64,000 nucleotides of DNA from Harmonia axyridis (GCF_914767665.1 NC_059502.1:32072812-32136811), one strand, 5' to 3'. Counted from the stretch's first letter, positions 1 through 11,762 are shown. Notes: a model not told the origin generated them from the letters alone. Numbers and translations are program-made.

Positions 1-81
1 TATACTACTCATGTTAAAGGTTTCTAACTGTATTATTTTTAAATTTAATTTTTCTAAGTGAAGTAATAATTCATTAAATTT

Positions 82-253
82 TTATGTTTAAATGTACAAT
101 ACTCATACGTCACGGGAAACATGCCTCCCGTAAAACAGATCTCCTAGCCAAGCTCCCCAAGCACCAGCCTCCAGGATCTCATCAAGCTCCAATGTGCTCC
201 AGTAAACACAAGATTGAGGTACATGAAACCGAGGGTATAACGAAAAGAAAATA
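82..253. other. GC-richer unassigned block, open on both strands
   Basis: This block is clearly more GC-rich than its AT-rich surroundings. On the plus strand a 56-codon frame runs from an ATG at 82 to a TAA at 251-253. On the minus strand a second frame is open across most of the block and contains a VPQ-like stretch followed by an LDEIL-like stretch. That faintly recalls the VPQG...LWN region of LINE reverse transcriptases. I do not recognise a family with any certainty. It may be an old retroelement fragment or a short exon, and a protein search of both frames would be needed to choose. Confidence 0.25.
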
Positions 254-689
254 ATTGCGTCCGCATACTTTGTTCAAATGTAGCTATTACTGGACGAGTG
301 TTTGCTCCCATTCTAACAATTCATGATATCAGTTTTGTTAATGTTTACCTTCAAGTTTCCGTCGGGAAGTTTTTAACATTCAATTTCTTGTTGAATTTGA
401 TTGGTATCAAAGTTATAAATTCAGCTTCACATTACAATTCTTCTAGGGTGTTTTTGATTTGATATCGGAGTAACTTTAGGCCTCATTTTTATGTTCTATA
501 TTACTGATTTTAAAATTGTAAAAATCGCGTAACTCATTGCGGACACAATTTACACGTCTCGCGTATCAAACAGTCAGATGATTATTTCTATAGTCAAATC
601 AACCATTCGCCCTTTTTTACTCCAAGTTCACTGAATCTGTTATCTAATGAATGTCTGAGACATAATTGATCGTTGGCTTCATGAACGTA

Positions 690-1140
690 GGTAGCCCTTT
701 CTTTAAAGTTCTTCTTCTTCTTGGTTAACCATTTGCTTTCCACTCCTGGATATAGGCCTCCTTCATGTTTCTTTATATTATCTCGTCTAGATCTTTTCGA
801 CGCCATCTATTTCCTACTTGCATCTTGATATAATCAGGTCGTCTTCTTGAGGTTCTCCCACACAAATGTTTTGTTTGCTCTGTTCGCCAATGTGTTAGTT
901 TATTTGAAAATGTGGAGTTATCTTGACGAGCTATTTTTCACCATTCCAGTTTTGCACTTCGTTTTTTGTCAAATTTTTTCATTATTGAATATGTTACTGA
1001 GACTTATAAGCATCGCATATTCCATCGCTTTTCTGCATCACCCATATTTGATTCGCGGACTTTTTGGTGACCATTGTTTCAAAGCCATTTGTCGCTATTG
1101 GAAATACACATTTGTATATAAAGCACACATATTTAGATTT
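690..1140 (-). pseudogene. RTE-type LINE reverse transcriptase C-terminus (remnant)
   Basis: Read on the minus strand, this resembles the C-terminal part of RTE/BovB-class reverse transcriptases. Near 1110 there is a YKCVFPI-like stretch (family: YN-CVLPV). It is followed by NGFETM, then KKSAN..W.MQKAMEYAMLISL, corresponding to the conserved QRAMERAMLGISL block. After several stops it ends near 735 in NMKEAYIQEW, the usual end of these proteins, followed by a short AAG-rich run. RTE proteins copy themselves by target-primed reverse transcription. This copy is clearly dead, with multiple stops and frame changes and no catalytic YADD region present. A similar 3' end recurs at 48490-48610. Confidence 0.7.
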
Positions 1141-4100
1141 TCATAGGTATGTTGTTATTTCCGAATATGAATTTCATTTTGCCAAAACCACTTCTAGTAG
1201 TGTTATCCGTTTTTTCACATTTACTGTTAAATTTCCCGACCCATCCTAATTGCTCCTCTACTTTCTCCAACTTTATATTTATATATTCGGTAGATATACA
1301 GTGTGTTCCTTCTCAGATGAGCCACCCCATATATTTCTTATCCTATAATTGAAAAATTTTACTGAAACAAGTCATATGATTTTGTTTTGGGGGACATCTT
1401 TTGACGTATATTTGAGGCTTGAACGAACAACTCCCTAAGAGAGGGCGCTTCAACCCCTCAAAATTGAAGAGGGCAGAGGGGTTGAGTAATACTTCATTTG
1501 AAAGGTTTTAGAAGCTTCTTCACAATGATTTATAAAAAACGTAATTTTGATGAACCAGTTTCGCCAAAAATCTATTCTTTAGCTCAAATGAGCCACCTTG
1601 AATATTTTGGCTATTTTGACAATGTATAAGACCATATTCATAAAGCCTTTTGTACAAACTCAAAAAAAATTTAATTGTTTTATCATGCTTTCAATCAGAA
1701 AAATCAAATTAAAATTCCATCAAAATTATAGGAATCGTTCATTGGTGCCTGGGAAACAGTTTCTATCAATTTCATCCACTAAGAATGATACAGTAAAGGA
1801 TTCCTGTGAATTTTATATATTTATTGAAGAGAATTATAGAGTAAAATGTTGAACATAGGGTTTATAAATCCCAGGAGATAAAATTGAAAGGAATTATAAA
1901 TAAGGGTTTCTGCAAGTTTCATTTGTAAAGGAAATTTTTGGACAATTCCATTTATGTTTTTCGCTGTTGCCAATAAGATGAGGCTTGTTATCACCCTGCA
2001 TAGATTAAAAATTGATACAATATCGAATATTATGCTGCTCAGAATGAATATACAAAGTATCTCTGAAGACCGTACATAAAACGGATGTTACGATATAAAA
2101 TATTTCTATACCGAAGCAACTGATAAGCTCAGATAAAAATGGGTACTATCTTCAGGCCGGTAAAATTTCAGAGCGGAGTTGACATTATTCTTTTAACGAT
2201 TCCGTTTATTGTTACAAAGTATAGGATCTTTAGGTATAAAAATCCTTTACTTTGTAACAATAAACCGTCGGATTGTACGATTGTAACATAGTAGTAGCTT
2301 TCGTCATATTTTTATTTTATTTATCACTGATTTGTAAGTAAATAAAGAGTTCACAAAATTTGATAATACCTACACAATTTATGATTGCAATTTGAAATTG
2401 TACCCTGAAGGATAGTTGCAAGTATTAAAAAAAAGGTAAAGAATATTTCATATATTTTATGAACTAAAATTTAAAGACTGTGATGAACCACCATATTTGT
2501 TTATTGTAGCTGCATTTTACATTTCTTTATGGAATGAACCTTTCTCTCATAATTACTGATGGACAGATACAGTTTGTCTTAGACTGTACAATTTCTTCTC
2601 CATAATTATTAAATTCAACGTTTCCTTTGGCTACTGAAGCCATTTTCTCATTACGGCGGTTGCTGTGGAAGCGAACTGACAATGAATTTGTTTTCGACGT
2701 TTGTTTATTCTTTCAAAGAAATAATTCAGCTTTCATAATTGAGTTACCTCAATAACGAAAGAAGAAACCAATAATGGATATTTTCATTTAAATTCTCAAC
2801 ATAAGAATTACTTTCATTGATTATTCAGTATACCCTAAATTCAAAGATTGGTCAAAAAACTTTTCGCATAATAAAATTGAGTCAATTGTTGAGTGACCTA
2901 TTTCAAGCTTCAGAGGTATCCTACCTTTAGGTAGGTAGTATAGGTTGTTCCAGATTCAATGTTTGAAGATCATATACCCGGAACTACAGGAGTTAAAAAA
3001 TATTTTTCTAGAATTAAAGGGAACTAAAAAACATTTTTCTATTCTATTGTAAGTTTTGGGGAATATATCGACTTTTTGAGTCAAGAACGAAAAATGAAAA
3101 TAACTTCGTTTTATCAATTCATCTTATCTTTTACAGACTTGATGCTATCGCTATGATATAGGTACAAATCTTAGGCTATATGTTTTAAGTGATATACATA
3201 TAAGGTTCAATCATTATTGAAGTTAAATTTTTCATATGATAAGTTGATTATACGAAAATTACCAGTTTTTCTCAAATTTTTCGCTTAATCGGTAAGCTAA
3301 AATATACAGGGTGACTTATTTTTGAAAATCTACTGAAATAACCCTCGGAAGAAATAACCCTCGGAAATAACTCCTTTCAAATTAAGTTTCTTACTCTTCA
3401 GGTGGATATCGAATGCAGGCATTCAATGTGATCTTGGTACTTGATTTCAAGGTTAAATAGATGTTTTGAATAGGAAATATAAATTTTTTCTTGAAGAACA
3501 ATTATCTTCTATATAATTAAAATATTCTGTATTTCCGTTTTCTTCTATAAAATGAATTTCTCTGAAGATATGACGTGTTTTATGCTTAAGATAGTCATGA
3601 TGAAGTTATTTCTCATAAAATCATTTGTCTTGATATTCCGTATAAAAATATTCAAATATAAAACAACCTACTTTGTTTTATATTTTTTTCCAATCGCACA
3701 CATGAGTTGACACCGCGATAAAAAAATCTCACCGCATGCCGAATTTTGAAATTGTTATAATTTCAAACAACTGTCTTTAGCCTCATTTTTTCTGTCTAAT
3801 TTTACTTTACGTCACCTTATTGATGGTTTTATCATGAGGAATATTTAATTCATTATCAATTTCTGTATTGTTGACATCTTTTTATTGAAAATTTAGCTTT
3901 CATTTGTCTCTCCATGAACATTCATTCCTTCAAATATGGCCAGTAGTTTGTGTGTATAAGATTTCATCATAACCACTTCATATCCCCACAGCGATTTATT
4001 TCATAGCCAACATGAAGGAGACAAATAATTTCCAGTTTTTACGAATAATAAGATTCTGCAAAGAAAATGTATAATACATATGCACAAAATTAACTTCACT

Positions 4101-4315
4101 TGACATACATATGTATTTTTTTCCATTTTGAAATTGTATAGCTTCAACATATATGAAATGATCTTTTGAACAATAAGAAGCAGAAAGAAGCATTTACATG
4201 ATGACTTACCATTACATTGAAAACCCTGTTTGCCGAATCCCCTGAAAAATAAAAGTTTATAATAAAATATTCCAACATTACGAAAAACAAGAAATTCATT
4301 ATTCTATTCCATTTG
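1141..4315. other. No gene recognised
   Basis: AT-rich DNA with only short, poorly supported open frames. It holds one small hairpin (listed separately) and a short duplicated phrase around 3340-3370. I see no conserved protein motif, RNA gene or element boundary. Confidence 0.5.
2202..2276. repeat. Short inverted repeat
   Basis: Two arms of roughly 25 nt centred on GTTTATTGTTACAAAGTA and its reverse complement, separated by about 15-20 nt. The arms are near-perfect. It could be a minimal foldback element or the loop of a decayed MITE. No target duplication is evident. Confidence 0.6.
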
Positions 4316-4438
4316 CAATTCATATTTTCCTCTGTAATTATTTTTAAATAAATATTTGAATATTATTTAAAATTGAAATAAAAATGAGAAAATTATTTAT
4401 TCAAATAAATAAATAAATATAGAGGAAAATATGAATTG
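4316..4438. repeat. Inverted repeat with 18-bp perfect outer arms
   Basis: The outer arms read CAATTCATATTTTCCTCT at 4316-4333 and its exact complement at 4421-4438. The inner part is an AT-rich imperfect continuation (AAATAAATA motifs). It is probably a small foldback element. No transposase is present. Confidence 0.6.
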
Positions 4439-4538
4439 AAAACAAGGAAGAAATTAGTGGGAATTGCTCTGATAGAATCTTATGTAGACCACATTAATCA
4501 TTTTTCGAGAATTCCGTGAAATATCATAATTTTCTATA

Positions 4539-4931
4539 CAGGGGGAGTCTTTTACTTGTACATATATTTCAACCGCAGACTCCTGAGGTCAAAAAAAATA
4601 CTCTTTTCCTTTACAATTTTTTTCCGATTATATTTTTATTTCTCACTTAGTTTATAGCCGGGCATTCTGTAGTTGAATTTGATGGAATTTTTTGTTCGGA
4701 AAAGTTTAATCACATGAATAAATATTTTTTATCATTCCAAAAATCATTTCCTTCGATTTCATTCCATTTGCTAAATATAAGTAAAAATTATAGTTTTTTA
4801 TGGATTTACATCAGCCTGTATCTTTTCAACCGAACCGAATCGAAAAAAAATGGTTAAGGAAAAAAAAAGTGTTTTCTTTGACCTCAAGAATCTTGGGTGG
4901 AAATATTTGTAAAAATCAAAGACTCACCCTG
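4539..4931. mobile_element. Short inverted-repeat element, TA-CAGGG-GAGTC family
   Basis: The left end reads CAGGGGGAGTC and the right end reads GACTCACCCTG, each next to TA (4537-4538 and 4932-4933). The arms share a long similarity, including a block about a TGACCTCA phrase and a poly-A/T stretch. The same arm sequence bounds the 1.39-kb element at 54253-55643, so this 393-bp copy looks like an internally deleted relative. The TA duplication is the hallmark of Tc1/mariner/IS630 transposons. No coding sequence remains. Confidence 0.7.
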
Positions 4932-5012
4932 TATATATTTTCAGGAATCGATCACTCAAAACCAATTTTAGTCTCATTGCAATAGTAATTTACCTAACAA
5001 GTCCTAAAAAAA

Positions 5013-5352
5013 GGGTTTTTTTGGACGAATAGACAAAATTCCAGGACGAGCGTGAGCGAGTCCTGGAAGTCTGTGAGTCCAAAAAAACCATTTTCGGGCG
5101 TGTTGCGTACAATATTTCTTCGGCAACCATGTAAAATAACACTATCGCTGCTGCTTTCCATATTTTATTGCGATTGCGATCAAAAAACCTGCAAATTTTC
5201 GACAACTAATTTCATATGAACTGTCAGCCGTTATCTCGGTTGCTATGGATTCTATGATTCTTTTCCGGCCTAGTCCGGGAAGTACGTACTTTCCGGACTA
5301 GGCCGGGAAAAAGCGTCCGGGAAGTGAGCACTTCCCGGACGGTTGCCGAAAA
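5013..5352. repeat. Cluster of nested GC-rich hairpins
   Basis: There are several inverted repeats. An outer pair of T-run/A-run arms (GGTTTTTTTGGAC and its complement, 5013-5092) encloses a CCAGGAC...GTCCTGG hairpin at 5041-5066. A 50-bp near-perfect palindrome follows at 5261-5310 (2 mismatches in 25-nt arms), then a hairpin at 5314-5341 with 13-nt perfect arms and a 2-nt loop. The last two share the core CCGGGAAGT. TTCGGCAACC (about 5118) and GGTTGCCGAA (5341-5350) form an outer frame. It is much more GC-rich than its flanks and has no coding potential I can support. Confidence 0.65.
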
Positions 5353-5840
5353 AATGTTTTTCATTGAAAAAACTTTTTATTCTATGTCAAGTCGGCAAAA
5401 ATATTTAGTGGAGATTTTTGAATAATATCATGATGCCTATTTTCATATTTCAAATAGTCTCAGTTCTCCAGAAACGTCTAATTGGCACTCAAACTTGGAA
5501 CATATATTGGAAAGAGAAATATTATTCAATCATGCGGAACATTATAAGAATTTACATTATACAGTTTTAAAGTTTGATTCGGTATTCGGTACAAATGAGT
5601 TTTGGTCGAATTCCGCTGTTGAAAGTTCATTAGGTATAATTCTTCTGTATTGATATTTAAAACGTACCTTGGTACTGATTCTTCCATACATATTTTTCTG
5701 TGATTAAAAAGGAATAAATAAACCATTGTGTACAATTTGCAGTACATTCATGCAGATTATTTCAATGTTAATTATTTTTAGTAATAAACTTTCGGGAGCT
5801 ATTGAGAAAAAATTTTCAAAGACAAACAAAATCAAACATT

Positions 5841-6007
5841 GAAAAATTGAGTTGATTTTCTGTGACAACGAGTAGCCCTTAGCTTGTACCATATTAGTAA
5901 TATTTGTTTAAATACTTCGAATCTGGGAAGAATATGGTACAAGCTAAGCGCTACTCACACTCACAAAAAATCAACTATAATTTCTCCACAGCACGAATTT
6001 TAATGAA
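5841..6007. mobile_element. Partial MITE related to the transposon at 50721-52029
   Basis: This is a palindrome built from TAGCTTGTACCATATT and its complement, flanked by GTTGATTTTCTGTGA-like arms and CTCCACAGCAC on the right. The same arms form the ends of the 1.3-kb Tc1/mariner-type element at 50721-52029 and the 188-bp copy at 32872-33059. This copy has lost its outermost left end, so the target duplication cannot be read. Confidence 0.75.
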
Positions 6008-6234
6008 TATTATATAATATATTTCGCGGTAAATAGTTTGAGAGTTACGATTTTTTAAATAAAGTCGTGTTAATAGTAGCAATCTATTTCAGAAGCTATT
6101 TTGAGAATTTGTCTTTAATATGAAAATGTTATGAACCATACATTCTAGGTATAGGTCATGAAGTGCTTTCTAAAGTTTTGAAATGATATTCTGATTTTAA
6201 GGCAATGAAGTCTAAGAGAAGCTAAATTAATTAA

Positions 6235-6683
6235 TTTTTCTACATTCATGCAAAAAGCAAAACTTTATTGAACTATATTTAGTGGCAAAAGAAGTTCTTT
6301 ATTGCACTAGTGCAATAAAGTTTTTATTGCACTCATCTGTCATTCTACTGACAGACATGACAAACAAATATTTCAGCCTGAAAGAAATAACGATGTACAG
6401 TTACCAAGTACTAGTACGTTTACAGCAGTAACAAATCAAAAAGTGGATTTAAAAAGTACTTCACTACGAAATATTCATATTGAAAATTGCACCAATTGTT
6501 CATTCACTTTCAACATTGAGTTTAAAAATAAAGTTTGAGTTAAATTGTTCGTAACGTATCAGTTCCTGTTTCAATGCAAATCGATATTAATAATAAAGTA
6601 TTCAAGTTGCGCTTTTCATTTTCCTACACCTAGTGCCGCACCTCAATAAATCATTTTCTGCTTTTTGCATGAACGTAGAAAAA
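6235..6683. mobile_element. Inverted-repeat element enclosing a 3'-exon-like ORF
   Basis: The terminal arms are near-perfect: 25 nt at 6235-6259 (ending CATGCAAAAAGCA) and its complement at 6659-6683. Inside are a perfect 24-bp palindrome (6297-6320, CTTTATTGCACT and complement) and a splice-acceptor-like TATTTCAG followed by a 53-codon open frame and an AATAAA. I do not recognise the family. The organisation suggests an internally deleted DNA transposon that kept the last exon of its gene. Confidence 0.55.
6377..6538 (+). pseudogene. Exon-like fragment with NIHIENCTNCSF motif
   Basis: The open frame begins directly after a polypyrimidine-like tract ending TATTTCAG (acceptor at 6371-6376), with a branch-like CTACTGAC upstream. 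It runs 53 codons to TGA. The first half is polar and low-complexity (Thr/Ser/Asn-rich). The second half has NIHIENCTNCSFTFN, a CxxC pair in a beta-strand-like context. An AATAAA follows about 50 nt downstream of the stop. It lies wholly between the terminal repeats of the element at 6235-6683, so it is probably the last exon of that element's lost gene. The function is unknown to me. The splice site and the exon status are inferences. Confidence 0.35.
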
Positions 6684-7319
6684 ATGTTGTATGCAACTCG
6701 TGTAAAAATTGTTTATTGCACTTGTTGCATAAATAACTATTAATTTCGCATTAGATTTTTGAATCAATTCAGCTTTTCTTCAAAAGATAATTTTGATGAA
6801 TTGGCGGTAAAAAGAATTTTGTTCCTTGATTGATTACAATTCATAAATCGAAACGAGAAAGGACGAAGTTTCCTTGAATACATCATGAAATAAATTTGAA
6901 TTTACACAAATTATTCATCCAATATAAACGCAACGACGAAACGGATCAATGAATATGTAGTTTTCTATTCTTGAAGATTCTGAATGAAACAACGAGAAGC
7001 GGAACTCTGAGTTGAGGAAATATTGCATGACTGAATTTTAAACAGTTTTCAAGGTAACGTGTAATCCGAGCAACCTAGGAAATGAGTGAATCATTCAAAT
7101 TCACACTTCGCACCCAATTGAGAACGGCTTCGCGCTCTGCTTTATCGCAGATTGAGTAATAACAACAACCAGTAACCACTATAATTTCTGTTATTGCTTC
7201 CCAGTTTACCGAAGGTAGTGGAAGTATTGTGATCACTTCTGGGAATTCCACTCGCAAAATGATTTCAAACCTTCCTGAACAACTTTGGCTTCGTGTTTGT
7301 CGGTATGCGTTAGAGCTAT

Positions 7320-8416
7320 ACAAGTTTGACTTGAATGTGAGAATGAGATTGACTTGAAATCAAGTCAAACACAAGTCAATATTTCTAACAAATGATTCAA
7401 GTCAAATCAAACTGGACAATGGTTACAGGTTTGAAAATTCGAACTGTTTGTCAAACTACTTTGAAAAATAATTTATTTAGTAGATATACCTTGAATGGAT
7501 AATATATTTATGTTAATTATAGTAAGTGGGTACAACAAATACCTACATTAATTTGAAGCAAAAAGAAAATACATCATTTTGAATGGTCACCACAAAATTA
7601 AAGTAAAGTTCTTACTTCAGTACTTCATAAAATTCAAGAGAACATTTGAACAAGAAATCTGGCATTAGTATTCCCTGCTGTTAAAAATTACAAGTACAAT
7701 AAAACAAGCCGAATATTTTCAACTTTATAAATAAAGGAGATGCCGTCCAAAAACTATTTCAACAATTTTGGATCCATCGTTTGATGTTGTTAGTACCACA
7801 AATACTTCTTGAACCAGAAGTTGTTGCTTCTGCGAAAATTGTACTTCATACTATTTTTTGTGGCTCTTTATCAAATGTCGTTGAAGAACTAGTTCCTCTA
7901 TTGGCATTTATACCGTTGTTCTTTATTTTTACATAATTAGCAATTTTCAATTCTCATTGTTTAGGAATCGCCTGCCGCAACAAAAAAATAACTGTATATT
8001 TCTTTTTCTTGTTGATTAGTTTTGCCTGGTCTACAGAGTTTGCTCTCATAGTTTTTGAGGGGGGATCTTCAAAATCAGACTCAATTTGTGCTGGTACGTA
8101 TTCCGAACTGCATGAGCTACATGAAAAAAGGTCAGGTTCAGACATTTCGAGTTACAACGCACAACACACACACTTAAAAAACGAAACAAGCCAAGCGTAT
8201 CCTTCTAAATATGAACTAAAGCTAATTTACGGAAAAGCAAAGTACAGGTTCGGACACGTTGCGCAATATGATATTCAAACTTCAAACTGTTTGAAGAAGT
8301 TTGATTTCAAGCCAAACCTAAAGATGCAGAAATCAAGTCAAGTCAACCTTTTTCACATAAAAAGTTTTTAAGTTTGATTTTCAAGTCGAGTCAAGTTTGA
8401 CTTGAATGCATCCCTA
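7320..8416. mobile_element. hAT-like non-autonomous element with TCAAGT subterminal repeats
   Basis: Both flanks are rich in repeats of TTGACTTG/CAAGTCAA in both orientations (7320-7440 and 8280-8410). The right end reads GAATGCATCCCTAG, that is CTAGGGATGC on the other strand, which resembles hAT termini (CAGGG.TG). Short subterminal transposase-binding repeats are typical of hAT elements. The left terminus is not clean and I could not confirm an 8-bp target duplication. A related TCAAGT-rich block lies at 35895-37245. Confidence 0.45.
7954..8145 (-). pseudogene. Possible first exon of a transposon gene
   Basis: This is a 63-codon minus-strand frame starting MSEPDLFSCSSCSSEY, followed by an acidic stretch with DFEDPPSK and a lysine run (INKKKK). 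Acidic, Ser-rich N-termini followed by basic residues occur at the start of some transposases. I cannot identify the domain. It lies between the TCAAGT-rich arms, 270 nt from the right terminus, which would suit a first exon reading inward. It may equally be a chance frame. Confidence 0.25.
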
Positions 8417-8710
8417 GTCTGTGTCGACATATCCTTGTGACGGTCTTCACTTCTACAATTCTTATTTGATTTCGATGAAATTTGATATGGGTCTTCAGTT
8501 TGGATCGTAGATGATCCCATACAAAATTCAGCGATTCCAAACAAGGGGTGTTTCGGGTGTCCCAAATTCGTTAACAGTGAGGGATCTCTGAATTCCGTTA
8601 AGATAGACCAAAATGAATCGCACATTTTAGGCTCGATTTCTGGGAGAATTAATTTGGTGGAAACCCTAACCTTATGAATTCAACTGTATTCGAGCTATAG
8701 AAGTAAATAG

Positions 8711-8987
8711 GAAAATGGCGTGAAATGAAAAATTCTCATGACTTCTTAATTATTGGTGCTATAAACATAAAACAAAAACATTCTACAGACAATTTGTCAG
8801 TAGAATCCATTGGTATAATCTTTTGTTTTCATTTCAATTAGTTTTGAACTTAAAATATAAACTTATTCAGAACTAAAAAGGAATAAAACATAAATGATCA
8901 CATCAATGGATTCTACTGATGAAAAAAGTGCCACTAGCAAAAATAATGAGAAAGTCATGAGAATTTATTATTTCAAGCCATTTGTTC
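8711..8987. mobile_element. Foldback MITE
   Basis: The arms read inward from AAATGGCGTGAAATGA...AATTCTCATGACTT on the left. The matching complement on the right is AAGTCATGAGAATTT...TTTCAAGCCATTT. Similarity continues inward through a GTAGAATCCATTG block and its complement. The arms total about 100 nt each with small indels. No coding content was seen. Confidence 0.65.
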
Positions 8988-11019
8988 AATTTTCTCTTCT
9001 AGATGAAAACGGTTGAACTTGTAGTTGCGGTTTTCACCGAATACATTTTCTCAAAAATAATCGAGTCCGAAAATGTGCCATTCATTTTTTTCTACTCAAA
9101 GGGATTCTGAGATCATTCTTTGTTTAACAAATTGTAGGTACAATAATTTGTAGATCATTGTAACAAATGAAAAAATTATAAAATGTGGCGAATATTGATT
9201 AACTGATAAGTTAACTCCCAGTTGCAGGAACATTTATTAAAATTTAATGCCGCATTCAAATTTCAAACCTCTATTAAACGATGCAAATAGCCAATAGGTT
9301 TGTCGTACTGAAGGATTAAAATGAACGTTCTTGAAGCTGGGTGATGATGACTCCTTAAGCTTCTGAACATGTGTGAGCTTCGACGAAATGATCTGACCGA
9401 TTTCTGCTTGTGAGTACCTCAATTTGAGCAATTTGAAACTTATGAACTAACTATGCCAGAATCGGTGGAGGAGTACATTTAACCACCATATCTAACGCAT
9501 AATTGATTGGATTCTAACGAGCTGGCCAAGGCAAAACATCAACATCAAACGCCTGCTTCTAGGAGAAAGTTCATAGATTTTCGAGCAATATATGAATTTA
9601 CCTTGTCTGACTGAAAAAGGACTTGCGAACGGCCAAGCAATAAAATGATTCGATATAATGGAGCTACGGTGACCGTCTACTTAAGGTAATTGCGTCGCAA
9701 AGCATTACTCTATAAAGTTCTATGTACAGGGATGATTCACTTATCTTGATAACCACAATATCCTCGAAAACAGCCGAATATTCTTTCATTTTGTGAATGG
9801 CGTTTTCTACAAGCCAATTTTGACTTGAGATGCGGGTAAATGTCAAATGATTTTTCCAGGAACATAAATTTTTATTAAGCCATTCGTAATTTCTTTCAAA
9901 GTTTTTTCTAAATAAAATATTTACTGCTCTAAACCGTTAGCCACCTGCAAGGTGTTTCATGTAACTTCTATACCATTTATTTTTTTCTGCATATTGCTAT
10001 GATTTGGAGACATATAAATGCTTTTACTTTTGTAATCCTGGAGGCTTTGTAAGAAACTATTTCTCTATATCTAAAAAATAATATGTTTCAATAGCACTCA
10101 CATTTTTTTATGCGTATCTATATGTATATTGACCTATCCAAAACGGTGTTCACAAAATAAAAAAATATTCGGCCCTTTTCGAGAAAATTGGGGTTACCAG
10201 GATGAGTATCTCACACTCCACATAGTCCAGTAAACCAAAATGAGGTTGCAATAATACCTTTGGAACTGAAAATTGCGGAATATTTGTGGATATTTGTTCT
10301 GATTTTATTTTTTATGAATTTCCTCAAAAAAAAGGGCAAATCGAATAAATATTGTATAACTAACATAGCAAGAATCAATTATGAGTACAAAGTACGAAAA
10401 AAATTCTTTCTCAAAAAGATTCCTTTATTGAACTTGTTGATTTTCCAGTTCAACTGAATTTTATACTCATTTTCTCTGGAACAACGTCACATCACAAAAT
10501 CACTTCATTCCGCCAATTCTCAAATTTCGAAGTTATCAGCGAATACTGTAGATTTATCTCTTTGTTTGAAACTAAATTAAATGGCATAGATAAACTCGTA
10601 GCATCGCATAAACATACATCTGTTGTTCTAGGGAAATCCATTAGCGTAGAGAAACCAATGAATAGTAAATTATATGTACAATTATACTCAGCATGGTCAA
10701 CTCCAAAGACGAAGGTTGTTTCAATGTGGAACAGAGTGTTTTCATTTACATTCTTTTAGGGAAAATGATGGAGATGAGGTAGGCCTACGAGAAAAAGGTT
10801 TTCTCGCTGAAATAAAAGATGACCGAGAAAATTCAGGTATACCTAGAAAACGTTTGCGATTATAATTTGCAGAAGAAAATAGGGTGATGAAAACGAGTGT
10901 AAAATATTTCAAGACATAAGTAAAGGATTTTTCAATGAAAGGTTCCATTTTCACATGAAAAAGAATACATTGAAGAGAAATTGATGTATATCATATATCA
11001 CGAATTCCATCTTTAAGGC
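8988..11019. other. No gene recognised
   Basis: AT-rich DNA. The open frames here (for example 9237-9431 minus and 10562-10759 plus) show no domain or family motif that I can name. I see no inverted-repeat boundaries. Confidence 0.45.
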
Positions 11020-11265
11020 CCTGAACCCATTATGAAGCATTGAGATAGACCCTCACATAGACCTTTCTTTCACGTCACCCCAAAGAAAAAAATCTGAAGC
11101 TGATAAATCTCGGTAGACAATTGTGATCCCCTCGTCGTCGAGAAATAACACGGCAAGGAAACTTTTCTTGGAAAATTGCGATTGTTACCATGCTTGTATG
11201 GCAAGTAGCGCCGTCTTGTTGAAAATAAACGTCGTCCTCATCAATATCTTCTAATTTCGAGAATA
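11020..11265 (-). pseudogene. Tc1/mariner-superfamily transposase fragment
   Basis: On the minus strand the sequence encodes EDIDEDDVYFQQDGATCHT, with the QQDGA..H block that carries the second catalytic aspartate of IS630/Tc1/mariner transposases. RVISRRGDHN..PRF-like residues and an FFSLG remnant (family FFLWG) follow. At least one frameshift is visible after the SRR block, and a stop follows FSLG. Closely similar QDGA blocks occur at 29540 and 44400, so the three are probably decayed copies of one family. Confidence 0.75.
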
Positions 11266-11329
11266 ACTAAAACATTAATCATAGCTCCGTAGCACAATCC
11301 ATTCACCGTATAGCTACAGAGTAAAAGTG

Positions 11330-11762
11330 GGTAACGCGCTTACCGGCGACCGGCTCCGATAGGTGCCGGTTTCTCGCGCCTATGCAGGACAGAGTAGTTG
11401 CCGGCTAAAGCTGGTAGTTCTGTTCTAAACATTGAGCGTGAAAGATGATGTCGTCGTCATCTGATGATATGATTGCTCTAGATTCAGTCATCAGTAGTTT
11501 TAAAACTGGCAAGAACTAAAGTCGTTATCATCCAATAAATCGTTTGAGATTTAGATATGGTGAATATCATCACTTATTTTTAAAATTAAAAAATGATGAC
11601 GAAAAGTCCTTTCAATACACCCGAATGAGCCAGGAAACATTCAAATATATTTTGAATAAGATTGAGCACCACCTAAATAAAAATTGTTGTAATTTTCATA
11701 AACAGCCTATATATCCCGAGGAAAGATTTGTGATTACTTTAAGAGGGGTTTATACCACATGA
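11330..11762 (+). pseudogene. PIF/Harbinger transposase N-terminus (truncated)
   Basis: From the ATG near 11446 the frame reads MMSSSSDDMIALDSV, then one in-frame TAA just before SRYHPINRLR. It continues RYGEYHHLF, then FQYTRMSQETFKYIL, then PIYPEERFVITLRGV. This order (HPIN, GEYHHL, F..YFRMS, ISPEERL..TLR) is that of Harbinger-family nucleases, which cut and paste at TAA/TTA targets. The DDE catalytic domain is absent because homology stops near 11762. The upstream GC-rich segment (11330-11400) may be the element's terminal region. The frame is broken once and truncated, so it is inactive. Confidence 0.75.

Noticed and set aside
848..1352. Hydrophobic plus-strand frames as a membrane protein
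   Set aside because: They are the antisense shadow of the minus-strand RTE reverse transcriptase remnant.
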